DNA of 64,000 bases from Corallococcus sp. NCRR (GCF_026965535.1 NZ_CP114039.1:3968001-4032000), one strand, 5' to 3'. Counted from the first letter of the stretch, positions 41,312 to 49,960 are shown. The notes: generated by a model not told the origin, from the sequence alone. Numbers and translations are program-made.

Positions 41312-41506
41312 ATGCACGAGGGATGCGGGCCACAGGGAAGTGCCGGAGAGCTGCGCTGCATGTGCGGCAGCCTGCTGGCGCGACTGGTTCCGGGCGGCGT
41401 GGAGCTGAAGTGCCGCCGGTGCCACCGGACGCAGGTGGTGCCGCTGGAGGCCGGTCCTTCGGCGGAGCGACGGGGCGGTGGTGCTCCCCGGGGTGAGCGC
41501 GGCTGA
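41312..41506 (+). CDS. Com-like zinc-ribbon small protein heading the hemin operon
   Basis: 64 residues: ELRCMCGSLLARL, then GVELKCRRCHRTQVV gives two cysteine pairs in the pattern of phage Mu Com, a zinc-finger translational activator. AGGGAG precedes ATG 41312. It lies between the Fur box and the TonB receptor, the place taken by small HemP proteins in other hemin operons. It could regulate translation of the receptor mRNA; this is inference from the family. Confidence 0.72.
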   Translation: MHEGCGPQGSAGELRCMCGSLLARLVPGGVELKCRRCHRTQVVPLEAGPSAERRGGGAPRGERG

Positions 41507-41641
41507 GACGGTTTGAAGGAACGGGCCCGCGGTCAGGGGCTCGCGGCAGTGTATCTCCTGCGGCCCGAGGCCCCTGAGCCCAGCGCCCGACAGGCTTCCC
41601 GTGAGCGGAGGCCCCCGGCTTTCGTGCCGGGAGGACGTCGG

Positions 41642-43624
41642 ATGTCCGGGCGTTGGTGGCTGTGCGCGCTGCTGTGGAGTGCCCTGTCCGGCCTGGCCCG
41701 GGCACAGGACGTGACGTCCGTGGACGCGGGCGTGGCGCAGGCCGCGTCGCCGTCGGTGCCGGACGCGCCGCCCGCGCTTCCGGTGGAGGAGCCTCCCGCG
41801 CTCCAGACGGTGGTGACGGGGTCCCGGACTCAGGAGCGTCTTCGCGAGACGCCGGTGGCCACCGAGGTCATCACCCGTTCGGAGCTCGTCGCCAGCGGCG
41901 CGCGAGACGCGTCGGAGTTGTTGAACGCGCGCCCGGGCTTCGTGGTGCAGCAAGGCTTCTCGGGCTCCGGGCTGTCCATGCAGGGGCTGGCGCCGGAGTA
42001 CGTGCTGGTGCTGGTGGATGGCGAGCGCGTCACCGGCAAGGTGGACGGCGACATCGACCTGTCGCGCCTGTCGCTGGAGGACATCGAGCAGGTCGAAATC
42101 GTGAAGGGCCCTGGCTCCGTGCTCTACGGCAGCGACGCGGTGGCGGGCGTGGTGAACTTCATCACCCGCCGCGCGCAGCGCACCTTGGGCGCGGACCTGC
42201 GCGCCGCGTACGGCACGCTGGGCCGGCTGGACCTCGACGCCACCGGTGAGACGCGCGGCGACGCGTGGGGCCTGCGCATGAGCGCCGGGCTCCAGCGGCG
42301 CGACGCCTACGACCTGGACACCTCGGACATTGGCACCACGGGCAGCACGCTGAGCGGCTACGACCTGTCCGCGCGCGGTGACTGGCGTGGCTCGGAGACG
42401 CTGTCGTTGGAGGGCACCGCTTCCTATTCGCACCGCATCCAGCGCGGCGTGGACCTGGGCGCCGCGGGCGCGGTGTTCGACCGGGCCGCCCGTGACAACA
42501 CCTTCACCTCGCGCCTGTCACCGACGTGGCGGCTGGGGGAGGGGATGTCGCTGCGCACGGACGTGTCCTACAGCCACTACGCGCGGCGCTATCTGCGCGA
42601 CCAGCGCAACGCCTCCGCGCTGGACAGCGTGGAGGACACGCGCGACCAGCAGGCCCGCGTGGGCGCGCAGTTGGACGCGCGTCCCGGCGGCGGCCACGCG
42701 CTGGTGGTGGGCACCGAGTACCTGGGCGAATGGTTGCAGTCCGACCGGCTGGATGGCGGACGCGGACGGCGCGGGCGCGGCTCGCTGTACGCGCAGGACA
42801 ACTGGACGCTCTGGGAGCGGCTGGGGCTGGTGGCGGTGCCCGGCGGACGGGTGGACGTGGATTCGCGGTTCGGGCTCGCGCTCACGCCGCGCATCGCGCT
42901 GAAGGTGGAGCCGCTGTCGTGGCTCACCGTGCGCGGTAGCTACGGCTGGGGCTACCGCGCGCCGAGCTTCCAGGACCTGCTCATCGACTTCGAGAACCCG
43001 TCCGTGGGCTACACCGTGCGCGGCAACCCGGACCTGAAGCCGGAGCGCTCGCGCAGCTTCAGCTTCAACGTGGAGACGCGCCCCACGCGAGACTCCGTGG
43101 TGTGGGCGGGCGTGTTCCAGCACTCGCTGCGCGACATGATCACCGCGTCGCTCCAGTCCGAGGGCGACTTCCTGCGCTACTCGTACATCAACATCGCCCG
43201 GGCCCGCGTGCGCGGCGGCGAGCTGGGCCTGCGCCAGACGCTGCCCGGCCGCATCCAGGTGGAGCTGGGCTACACGCTCACCGACGGCACCGACCAGGAC
43301 CTGGACCGCGCGCTGGAGGGCCAGGCGCGGCACCGGCTCACCGCGCAGGCCACGTGGCGCCATCGCCGGTGGGGCCTGGAGGCCCACGTGCGCGGCGCGC
43401 TCACCGGCGAGCGTCCCTTCCATCCCGATACCAACGGAGACGGTGTGGCGGATTCCTACCGTGCCAGCCCCACCGTCTCCCTGGATGCCCGGGTCGCCTG
43501 GCTCCTGCCAGCGGGCGGGCTCCAGCTTTTCGCAGTGGGCAGCAACCTCACCGGTGCGGGCAATCCGACGGACCTGCCCATCCCGCCCCGCACCCTCCAG
43601 GCCGGTGTCTCCACCCGGTTCTGA
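41642..43624 (+). CDS. hmuR: TonB-dependent hemin receptor
   Basis: 660 residues from ATG 41642 (GGGAGG upstream; the frame is open from 41513). A signal peptide (WWLCALLWSALSGLARAQ) is followed by a plug domain (VVTGSRTQERLRETPVATEVITRSEL, LSMQGLAPEYVLVLVDGERV, VKGPGSVLYGSDAVAGVVNFITR) and a 22-strand barrel ending LQAGVSTRF. YRAPSFQDLL and NPDLKPE are the FRAP/NPDL-type motifs of heme receptors. It imports hemin across the outer membrane, energised by TonB. Context (HmuY, S, T, U, V) supports hemin over siderophore. Confidence 0.88.
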   Translation: MSGRWWLCALLWSALSGLARAQDVTSVDAGVAQAASPSVPDAPPALPVEEPPALQTVVTGSRTQERLRETPVATEVITRSELVASGARDASELLNARPGFVVQQGFSGSGLSMQGLAPEYVLVLVDGERVTGKVDGDIDLSRLSLEDIEQVEIVKGPGSVLYGSDAVAGVVNFITRRAQRTLGADLRAAYGTLGRLDLDATGETRGDAWGLRMSAGLQRRDAYDLDTSDIGTTGSTLSGYDLSARGDWRGSETLSLEGTASYSHRIQRGVDLGAAGAVFDRAARDNTFTSRLSPTWRLGEGMSLRTDVSYSHYARRYLRDQRNASALDSVEDTRDQQARVGAQLDARPGGGHALVVGTEYLGEWLQSDRLDGGRGRRGRGSLYAQDNWTLWERLGLVAVPGGRVDVDSRFGLALTPRIALKVEPLSWLTVRGSYGWGYRAPSFQDLLIDFENPSVGYTVRGNPDLKPERSRSFSFNVETRPTRDSVVWAGVFQHSLRDMITASLQSEGDFLRYSYINIARARVRGGELGLRQTLPGRIQVELGYTLTDGTDQDLDRALEGQARHRLTAQATWRHRRWGLEAHVRGALTGERPFHPDTNGDGVADSYRASPTVSLDARVAWLLPAGGLQLFAVGSNLTGAGNPTDLPIPPRTLQAGVSTRF

Positions 43625-43655
43625 TTCTTCACCCAGCACCCATCAAGGAGTCCGC

Positions 43656-44312
43656 ATGTTCCCCATTCCCTTCCGTTCCGGCCTCTTGGGCCGCGCCTGC
43701 GCGGCGCTGCTCATCGCGGGCCTGGGCACCGCGTGCGGTGACGACCTCCAGCCCACGCCCGGGCCCGAGGACGAGGACCCCATCGTCACGCCGCAGGACG
43801 GCGCGAACCTGAAGCACCACGACAACGGCGATGGCTCGTTCACCTCCGTCGTCGACGCGACCAACGCGGACGCGTGGATTGGCCTGGACCTGGATACGGG
43901 CAAGCAGGTGAGCGCGACGGAGGACGCGGTCTGGGACCTGGCCTTCCAGCGCTACACGGTGAAGGCGCGCGGGGGTGTCAGCGGCACGGGCAACGTGCAG
44001 GTGGCCATCGTGCCGGACACGGCGTTCGCGGCGCTCACCCAGGCGCCCGCGTCCGGCTACCTGACGGACGCGGCGGACGGCCCGGACACCGGTGACAGCC
44101 CGGACACCGTCTTCAACCTGGGGGACGGCTGGTACGTCTACGACCTGCCGACCCACACGCTCACGCCTCGCGACCAGCTCTACGTCGTGCGCTCGGATTC
44201 CGGCGCGTACTTCAAGCTGCGGGTGCAGGGCTATTACGACGCCGCCGGCACGCCCGCGATGATGAAGCTGCTCTGGGCGCCGGTGGCCGCGCCGGCCGGG
44301 GTGGGGCCGTGA
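43656..44312 (+). CDS. hmuY: HmuY-family heme-binding lipoprotein
   Basis: 218 residues with lipoprotein signal (CAALLIAGLGTAC, lipidated Cys near 27). The mature part has the HmuY signature: WIGLDLDTGKQVSATEDAVWDLAFQRYTVK, then GNVQVAIVPD and YFKLRVQGYYD near the end. HmuY proteins capture heme from host or prey proteins and hand it to the TonB receptor. AAGGAG precedes ATG 43656. Its stop overlaps the next start. Confidence 0.88.
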   Translation: MFPIPFRSGLLGRACAALLIAGLGTACGDDLQPTPGPEDEDPIVTPQDGANLKHHDNGDGSFTSVVDATNADAWIGLDLDTGKQVSATEDAVWDLAFQRYTVKARGGVSGTGNVQVAIVPDTAFAALTQAPASGYLTDAADGPDTGDSPDTVFNLGDGWYVYDLPTHTLTPRDQLYVVRSDSGAYFKLRVQGYYDAAGTPAMMKLLWAPVAAPAGVGP

Positions 44313-45394
44313 TGGGCCGCACGGAGGAGGTGGCAGGCCCGCTCGCGGCGCTGCGGGAGCGCTGGCGGGCGCTGCGTGAAGCGGAGCCGCGCCTGCGCAT
44401 CCGCGACGCGGCGGACACGCTGGGCGTGAGCGAGGCGGAGCTGCTCGCCACCGGCTTGAGCGGTGAGTTGGTGCGGCTGGAGCCGCGCCTGGACGTGCTG
44501 TTGCCCCGGCTGGAGTCGCTGGGCCGGGTGATGGCGCTCACGCGCAACGCGTCCGCGGTGCATGAGAAGAAGGGCGTCTACCGCAAGGTGGAACTGCACG
44601 GCGCCCGGGCGCTGGTGCTGGACGAGGACATCGACCTGCGGCTGTTCCTGTCGCGCTGGTGCTTCGTCTTCGCGCTGCGCGAGGACCTCTCCGGCCAGGT
44701 GCGCCGCAGCTTCCAGGTGTTCGACGCCGCAGGCACGGCGGTGCACAAAATCTATCTCCAGGACGACGCGAACGTCGCCGCCTTCGAGGGGCTGGTGCGC
44801 GAGCTCCAGCACGAGGACCAGGGCCACGTGCTGGACGTGGTGCCGGCGTCTCCGCCCTCGGAGCCCCGGCCGGACTCGGAGATCGACACGCCGGGCCTCA
44901 AGGCCGGCTGGCGGGCCCTCCAGGACACGCACGAGTTCTTCGCGCTGCTCGGCAGGTTCAAGGTGGCGCGCACGCAGGCGCTGCGGCTGGCGGGGACGGA
45001 GTTCGCGAAGCCGGTGACGCCGGACTCGCTGGGCTGGACGCTGGAGCGCGCCGCGGCGAGCGAGCTGCCCATCATGGTGTTCGTGGGCAACCCGGGCGCC
45101 ATTCAAATCCACACCGGTCCGGTGCGCACGGTGCGGCCCATGGGCCCGTGGATGAACGTGATGGATCCGGGCTTCAACCTGCACGTGCGCGCGGACCACG
45201 TCCACACCGCCTGGGTGGTGCGCAAGCCCACGCGCGACGGCGACGTCACCTCGCTGGAGCTGTTCGACAAGGCGGGGGAGAACATCGCGCTGCTCTTCGG
45301 CAAGCGGAAGCCGGGCGAGTTGGAGTCCCCCACGTGGCGGGCGCTGATGGAGGACCTGGTCCGGACGCTGCCCGCGGTGGAGGTGGCGTCATGA
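44312..45394 (+). CDS. hmuS: Hemin-degrading/chaperone protein HmuS (HemS/ChuS-like)
   Basis: 360 residues with two related halves, as in HemS/ChuS/HmuS: RLRIRDAADTLGVSEAELLATG and RNASAVHEKKGVY in the first half, and MVFVGNPGAIQIHTGPVR, MGPWMNVMDPGFNLHVRADHV in the second. It binds heme in the cytoplasm and releases iron or delivers heme. ATG 44312 shares a base pair block with the HmuY stop (TGATG); GTG 44309 is also possible. Confidence 0.9.
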   Translation: MGRTEEVAGPLAALRERWRALREAEPRLRIRDAADTLGVSEAELLATGLSGELVRLEPRLDVLLPRLESLGRVMALTRNASAVHEKKGVYRKVELHGARALVLDEDIDLRLFLSRWCFVFALREDLSGQVRRSFQVFDAAGTAVHKIYLQDDANVAAFEGLVRELQHEDQGHVLDVVPASPPSEPRPDSEIDTPGLKAGWRALQDTHEFFALLGRFKVARTQALRLAGTEFAKPVTPDSLGWTLERAAASELPIMVFVGNPGAIQIHTGPVRTVRPMGPWMNVMDPGFNLHVRADHVHTAWVVRKPTRDGDVTSLELFDKAGENIALLFGKRKPGELESPTWRALMEDLVRTLPAVEVAS

Positions 45395-46272
45395 GGCGCA
45401 CGGCCTCGAAGTGGGGGCTCGCCGCGGCCCTGTTCGCGCTGGCGGCGCACGCGGCGCCTCCGGTGGCGAAGCCCGCGCCGAAGCTCATCACCATTGGACC
45501 GGCCATCACGCAGACGGTGTTCGCGCTGGGCGCGGGCGACCGGGTGGTGGGCGTGGACGACTCCAGCGCGGCGTTGCCGGAGGCGTCGAAGGTGCGCACG
45601 GTGGGCTACCAGCGCGCGCTGTCCGCGGAAGGGGTGCTGTCGCTGGGCGCCGGCCTGCTCCTGGGCTCCGCGGAGGCGGGGCCCCCGCCGGTGCTGGAGC
45701 AGCTCAAGCAGGCGGGCATGAAGGTGGAGACGTTCGCCAACGAGCCCACGGTGGAGGGTGCGCGCGCTCGCATCCAGGGCATCGCGGAGCGTCTGGGCAT
45801 GCCGGAGCAGGGCAGGGCGCTGGTGGCGAAGCTGGACGCGGACCTGAAGAAGGCGGAGGACCGCGCGGCGCGGGTGAAGGGCTCGAAGCCGCCGCGCATC
45901 CTCGCCATCTACGCGCGCGGTGCGGGCACGATGATGGTGGCGGGCTCGGGCACCGTGGCGGACACGCTCATCCGCCTGACGGGCGCGGTGAACGCGGCGG
46001 ACTCGCTGCCGGGCTACAAGCCGCTGGGCGCGGAGGCCGTGGTGGCGGCGGCGCCGGAGTTCGTGCTCCTGCCCGCGAGCTCGGTGTCGTCGGTGGGCGG
46101 CGCGGAGGGACTGGCGAAGCTGCCCGGGCTGTCGCAGGTGAAGGGCTGGAAGCTCGTCACCGTGGAGGACGTGGACTTCATGGGGCTGGGGCCCAACCTG
46201 GGCCAGGCGGTGGCGCGCGTGCAGGACGCGGTGGCTCCGGCTCCAGCTCCGGCGACGGGCGGCGGCAGATGA
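45391..46272 (+). CDS. hmuT: Periplasmic hemin-binding protein HmuT
   Basis: 293 residues. A signal peptide (LAAALFALAAHAAPP) is followed by a class III binding-protein fold: LITIGPAITQTVFALGAGDRVVGVD, VGYQRALSAEGVLSLGAGLLLGS, MMVAGSGTVADTLIRLTGAVN and VEDVDFMGLGPNLGQ. It should hold hemin for the HmuUV importer. ATGA overlap with hmuS. Confidence 0.92.
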   Translation: MRRTASKWGLAAALFALAAHAAPPVAKPAPKLITIGPAITQTVFALGAGDRVVGVDDSSAALPEASKVRTVGYQRALSAEGVLSLGAGLLLGSAEAGPPPVLEQLKQAGMKVETFANEPTVEGARARIQGIAERLGMPEQGRALVAKLDADLKKAEDRAARVKGSKPPRILAIYARGAGTMMVAGSGTVADTLIRLTGAVNAADSLPGYKPLGAEAVVAAAPEFVLLPASSVSSVGGAEGLAKLPGLSQVKGWKLVTVEDVDFMGLGPNLGQAVARVQDAVAPAPAPATGGGR

Positions 46273-47354
46273 GCGCGTCGGAGGCCATGCCCGTGCCCGC
46301 GTCGCGTCCGGTATCTTCGCGGGTGCCGGGCGCGGGGCCCTGGGTGACGCTGGGGCTGCTGCTGGCGTTGATGGTCCTGGTGTCGCTGGCGGTGGGCTCC
46401 ATGACGGTGCCGCCGTCCGCCATCCTCGGAAGTCTCTGGGAGGCGCTGGGCCTGGGCGAGGCCTCCCACCCGATGGACGCAAGGCAGCGCGCGGTGCTGT
46501 TCACCTTGCGCCTGCCGCGCGTGTTGATGGCCGTGATGGTGGGCGGGGTGCTGGCGACGACGGGCGCCGCGCTCCAGGCCCTCTTCCGCAATCCGTTGGT
46601 GGAGCCCGGCCTGCTGGGCACGTCCAGTGGGGCGGCGCTGGGCGCGGTGCTGGCCATCGTGCTGGACGTGACGCTGGCCGCGCACATGGGGGCCTTCCGG
46701 ATGCTGGTGGTGCCGAGCGCGGCCTTCCTGGGCGCGCTGGCGGCGACGGTGCTCGCCCTGCGGTTGGGCACGGGAGGAGGGCGCACGGACACGCCGCGCG
46801 TGCTGCTGGCGGGCGTGGCGGTGAGCGCGGGCGCGTTCGCGGGCATGGGGCTGCTCACGCACAGCGCGTCGGACGCGCAGTTGCGCACCATCACCTTCTG
46901 GAGCCTGGGCAGCCTGGGTGGCGCGTCGTGGGAGACCGTGGGCGCCGCGGCGCTCCCGCTGGCCGTGACGCTGGGTTTGCTCCTGAGTGAGGCACGCGCG
47001 CTCAACCTGATGCTCCTGGGGGAGCGTGAAGCGTGGCACCTGGGCGTGGACGTGGAGCGGCTCAAGCGCAAGCTCATCCTCGCCGCCGCGCTGGGCGTGG
47101 GAGCCGCGGTGTCGTTCTGCGGGATGATTGGCTTCGTGGGCCTGCTGGTGCCGGCGCTGCTGCGCATCGCGCTCGGTCCGGACCACCGCAGGTTGCTGGC
47201 CGCGTCCGCGCTGTCGGGAGCATCGCTGCTGCTCGCATCGGACCTGCTCGCGCGCACGCTGGCGTCTCCTTCCGAGCTGCCGGTAGGCGCGCTCACGTCC
47301 GTGCTGGGCGTGCCCGCTTTCATCGCGCTGCTCGCGCGCAAGGGGGCGGCATGA
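46269..47354 (+). CDS. hmuU: Hemin ABC transporter permease HmuU (FecCD family)
   Basis: 361 residues with about ten membrane helices and the FecCD motifs LPRVLMAVMVGGVLATTGAAL, LFRNPLVEPGLLGTSSGAALG, MIGFVGLLVPALLR and LPVGALTSVLGVPAFI. ATGA overlap with hmuT. Its 3' end (47321-47357) is duplicated 83 bp downstream around a micro-ORF. Confidence 0.93.
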   Translation: MSASEAMPVPASRPVSSRVPGAGPWVTLGLLLALMVLVSLAVGSMTVPPSAILGSLWEALGLGEASHPMDARQRAVLFTLRLPRVLMAVMVGGVLATTGAALQALFRNPLVEPGLLGTSSGAALGAVLAIVLDVTLAAHMGAFRMLVVPSAAFLGALAATVLALRLGTGGGRTDTPRVLLAGVAVSAGAFAGMGLLTHSASDAQLRTITFWSLGSLGGASWETVGAAALPLAVTLGLLLSEARALNLMLLGEREAWHLGVDVERLKRKLILAAALGVGAAVSFCGMIGFVGLLVPALLRIALGPDHRRLLAASALSGASLLLASDLLARTLASPSELPVGALTSVLGVPAFIALLARKGAA

Positions 47355-47440
47355 GCCACGAGACACATGAAGCGGGGCGCGCCGCCGTGCCGGGGGATGA
47401 CGCCATCGCGTTGTCTGCTCGCGAGGGGGCGGCATGAGCC
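47321..47440. repeat. Duplicated hmuU end around the hmuU-hmuV junction
   Basis: CATCGCG, 14 nt, GGGGGCGGCATGAGCC occurs at 47321-47357 and again at 47404-47440, 83 bp apart. The encoded tails match: IALLARKGAA at the end of HmuU and IALSAREGAA at the end of the micro-ORF. Confidence 0.7.
47351..47437 (+). CDS. 28-residue micro-ORF between hmuU and hmuV
   Basis: Reads MSHETHEAGR...LSAREGAA with ATGA overlaps at both ends, so a ribosome could pass from HmuU through it to HmuV. The last ten residues echo the HmuU C-terminus, which suggests a partial duplication that kept the coupling signals. It contains His/Glu near its N-terminus (HETHE) but is too short for a family. Translation is plausible, function unknown. 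Confidence 0.4.
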   Translation: MSHETHEAGRAAVPGDDAIALSAREGAA

Positions 47441-48237
47441 TGGAGGCGCGCGGCATCGAGGTGTGGCGCGGGCGGGGCAGGGTGGCCGGACCGCTGTCGC
47501 TGGAGGTCCGGCCCGGCGAGGTGTTGGCCGTGGTGGGGCCCAACGGCGCGGGCAAGTCGTCCCTCCTCGCGGCGCTGTCGGGCGAGCTGCGCTGCAAGAT
47601 GGGCGACGTGTACCTGGAGGGCCGCGCGCTGCACCTGTGGCCCTCGGTAGAGCGCGCGCAGCGGCTGGGTGTGCTGCCCCAGGAGTCCTCGCTGGGCTTC
47701 GGCTTCACCGCGCTGGAAGTGGCGGTCCTGGGCCGCAGCCCGCATGTCCGCCGGGGCGGTGACGCGTCCGACCTGGACATCGCCCGCGCGGCGCTGGATG
47801 CCACCGACACGCAGCACCTGGCCTCACGCGCGTACACCACGCTCTCCGGTGGCGAGCGGCAACGCGTGCAACTGGCCCGCGTGCTGGCCCAGCTGTGGAC
47901 GCCGCCCGTGCATGGCCACCGCTACCTGCTCTTGGACGAGCCGACGGCGAGCCTGGACCTGTCCCACCAGCACCTGGTGCTGGAGCGCGCCCGCGCCTTC
48001 GCGCAGGGCGGCGGCGCGGTGCTCGCGGTGTTGCATGACCTGAACCTGGCCGCGAGGTACGCGGACCGCATCGCGGTGTTGGACCAGGGCCGGTGCGTGG
48101 AGACGGGCACGCCTTCGGGAGTGCTGACGCCCGGCCTCATCGCGGGCACCTTCGGGTTGCAGGTGGAGGTGGTGTCGCGGCCGGACCTGCCCGGGCCACT
48201 GGTGATTCCCCTGGGCCGCGCACCCGCGCCGCCCTGA
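47434..48237 (+). CDS. hmuV: Hemin ABC transporter ATPase HmuV
   Basis: 267 residues: Walker A VGPNGAGKSS (residues 33-42), Q-loop LPQESSLGF, signature LSGGERQRV, Walker B YLLLDEPTASLD, switch His in VLHDLNLAA. It energises hemin import with HmuU. Last gene of the operon, followed by an inverted repeat that may terminate transcription. Confidence 0.95.
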   Translation: MSLEARGIEVWRGRGRVAGPLSLEVRPGEVLAVVGPNGAGKSSLLAALSGELRCKMGDVYLEGRALHLWPSVERAQRLGVLPQESSLGFGFTALEVAVLGRSPHVRRGGDASDLDIARAALDATDTQHLASRAYTTLSGGERQRVQLARVLAQLWTPPVHGHRYLLLDEPTASLDLSHQHLVLERARAFAQGGGAVLAVLHDLNLAARYADRIAVLDQGRCVETGTPSGVLTPGLIAGTFGLQVEVVSRPDLPGPLVIPLGRAPAPP

Positions 48238-48252
48238 CGCACCGTCTTCCTC

Positions 48253-48317
48253 CCGCGAGGAGGGTGTCCACGCGCGCGAACGCCCCTCCAAGGCCACGCG
48301 TCGGACCCTCCTCGCGG
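48253..48317. terminator. Inverted repeat between convergent hmuV and tetR, possible bidirectional terminator
   Basis: Arms CCGCGAGGAGGGT (48253-48265) and ACCCTCCTCGCGG (48305-48317) form a perfect 13-bp stem across a 39-base loop. It sits in the 96-bp gap between convergent genes. There is no T-run, so intrinsic termination is uncertain. Confidence 0.45.
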
Positions 48318-48333
48318 AAGGACGTTGTGCCCT

Positions 48334-49005
48334 TCACAGGCGGGCCACGCGCTCCCGCGTCGCGCGCCGGGGACGCGCCAGGGCCGGCTCCGGCCGCAGG
48401 TACCCGACCGCGAGCGCGGCGATCTCATCCACGAACGCGTCGTCCTCTACATAGTCCGGCCGGTCCGTCAGCGCCGTGTGGCACAGCGCCTCCACGGTGT
48501 TCACCAGGATGAAGACCGCCATGTCCAGGTTCCGGGGGCGCAGGTCCTCGATGCGGGGCGCGAGGAACGCCCGCACCAGCCGGTGCAGCCGCTGCGAGTA
48601 CACATCCGACAGGCCCCACTGCCGCATCCGAGGCATCAGCTCGTGCAGCGCCTGCTGCAATCGAGGGTTCTCCCGCTTCACAGCGAGCACCTGCCGGATG
48701 ATGGCGCGCATCGCCACCGGGAGCGGCTGCCCGGCGAGCGGCACCAGCCCGGCCTCGAAGTCCGCCAGCGACCGCGCGCGGTGCTGCTCCATCAGCGCCG
48801 TCACCAGTCCCTCCTTGCTGGGAAAGTACTGGTAGAGCGAGCCCACGCTCACCCCTGCCTCCTGGGCGATGCGGTTGGTGCTCGCGGCCTCATAGCCATC
48901 CCTGAGCAGAACGCGAGCAGTCGCGGTGAGGATGGCCTCCACCGTGGCCTGCGCACGCTCCTGGCGGGGCGCCCTGCGACGGGAGGGAGGGGGACGGCGG
49001 GGCAT
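48334..49005 (-). CDS. TetR/AcrR-family repressor
   Basis: 223 residues. The N-terminal HTH reads VEAILTATARVLLRDGYEAASTNRIAQEAGVSVGSLYQYFPSKEGL, typical of TetR. The C-terminal ligand domain is unassigned. GAGGAGG precedes ATG 49005. It is divergent from an SDR gene with a perfect 7-bp-arm palindrome between them, so it most likely represses the SDR gene and itself. Confidence 0.92.
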   Translation of the reverse strand: MPRRPPPSRRRAPRQERAQATVEAILTATARVLLRDGYEAASTNRIAQEAGVSVGSLYQYFPSKEGLVTALMEQHRARSLADFEAGLVPLAGQPLPVAMRAIIRQVLAVKRENPRLQQALHELMPRMRQWGLSDVYSQRLHRLVRAFLAPRIEDLRPRNLDMAVFILVNTVEALCHTALTDRPDYVEDDAFVDEIAALAVGYLRPEPALARPRRATRERVARL

Positions 49006-49045
49006 GAGGCCTCCTCAAGGAAACGTGAGCACCACGCGAGTTGAG

Positions 49046-49067
49046 AACGTGAGCGACCGCTCACATT
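49046..49067. promoter_or_regulatory. TetR-type operator between tetR and SDR genes
   Basis: AACGTGAGCG-AC-CGCTCACATT: 10-bp arms with one mismatch (GTGAGCG/CGCTCAC perfect). A half-site AACGTGAGC recurs at 49022-49030. The palindrome ends 8 bp before the SDR ATG and overlaps its probable -10 region. Confidence 0.75.
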
Positions 49068-49075
49068 CTAGCCCC

Positions 49076-49960
49076 ATGCAAACGACCTCGTCCCAGTCCC
49101 CAGTTCGTTCGTCTGTCGCCCCCGCCGCCCCGCGGAGCAAGGCCTTCCCCTACGCGGGCCACCGCGCGCTCGTGACGGGCGCGTCCTCCGGCCTGGGCGA
49201 GGTGTTCGCCCGTGAGCTGGCGGCGCGAGGCATGGACCTCATTCTGGTGGCCCGCTCCGAGGACCGGATGCGCGCGCTGGCGGCGGAGCTGAAGGAGGCC
49301 CACCACGTCCAGGCGGAGGTCATCGCGTTGGACCTGGGCCGCGAGGGCGCGGGCCGCGAGCTGTACGCGCGCTGCCAGGAGAAGGGCCTGCGGGTGGACC
49401 TGCTGGTGAACAACGCGGGCTTCGGCACGCACGGGGCCTTCGACGCGGCGCCGTTCGCGCGGCAGCACGAGCAGGTGATGCTCAACGTCACGTCGCTGGC
49501 GGACACCTGCCACCTGTTCCTGCCGGACATGCTCGCGCGCGGCGTGGGCGGCATCCTCAACGTGGCGTCCATCGCGGGCTTCCAGCCGGTGCCGTACATG
49601 GCCATCTACGGAGCCACCAAGGCGTTCGTGCTGTCCTTCACGGAGGCGCTGTCGGAGGAGACGCGCGAGCGCGGCGTGCGGGTGACGGCCCTGTGCCCGG
49701 GGCCCGTGAAGACGGCGTTCTTCGACGTGGTGGGCACCCAGCAGGCCGCGGTCGGCCCCATGGCGACGGCGGAGGAGGTGGTGCTGCACGCGCTCAAGGC
49801 CCTGGACCAGGGCCGGGCGTCGGTGGTGCCGGGGTGGCGCAACTGGCTGCAGGCCAACCTGACGCGCTTCACGCCGCGCTGGCTGGGCCTGCGCGTGGCG
49901 GCCGGGATGATGCGGCCTCCGGAGGCGGTGGGGACGGAGGCCGCGCGGCTCACGCCGTAG
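49076..49960 (+). CDS. Short-chain dehydrogenase/reductase
   Basis: 294 residues. ALVTGASSGLGEVFAREL is the NAD(P) motif, DLLVNNAGFGTHG the NNAG motif, and NVASIAGF...YMAIYGATKAF gives the Ser-Tyr-x3-Lys triad. It is of the DltE/YqjQ-like SDR type; substrate unknown. The TetR operator lies directly upstream. No Shine-Dalgarno is visible before ATG 49076, so the mRNA may be leaderless. Confidence 0.9.
   Translation: MQTTSSQSPVRSSVAPAAPRSKAFPYAGHRALVTGASSGLGEVFARELAARGMDLILVARSEDRMRALAAELKEAHHVQAEVIALDLGREGAGRELYARCQEKGLRVDLLVNNAGFGTHGAFDAAPFARQHEQVMLNVTSLADTCHLFLPDMLARGVGGILNVASIAGFQPVPYMAIYGATKAFVLSFTEALSEETRERGVRVTALCPGPVKTAFFDVVGTQQAAVGPMATAEEVVLHALKALDQGRASVVPGWRNWLQANLTRFTPRWLGLRVAAGMMRPPEAVGTEAARLTP

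Noticed and set aside
41513-41641. 43 extra N-terminal codons on the TonB receptor
   Set aside because: They precede the signal peptide and GGGAGG lies right before ATG 41642.
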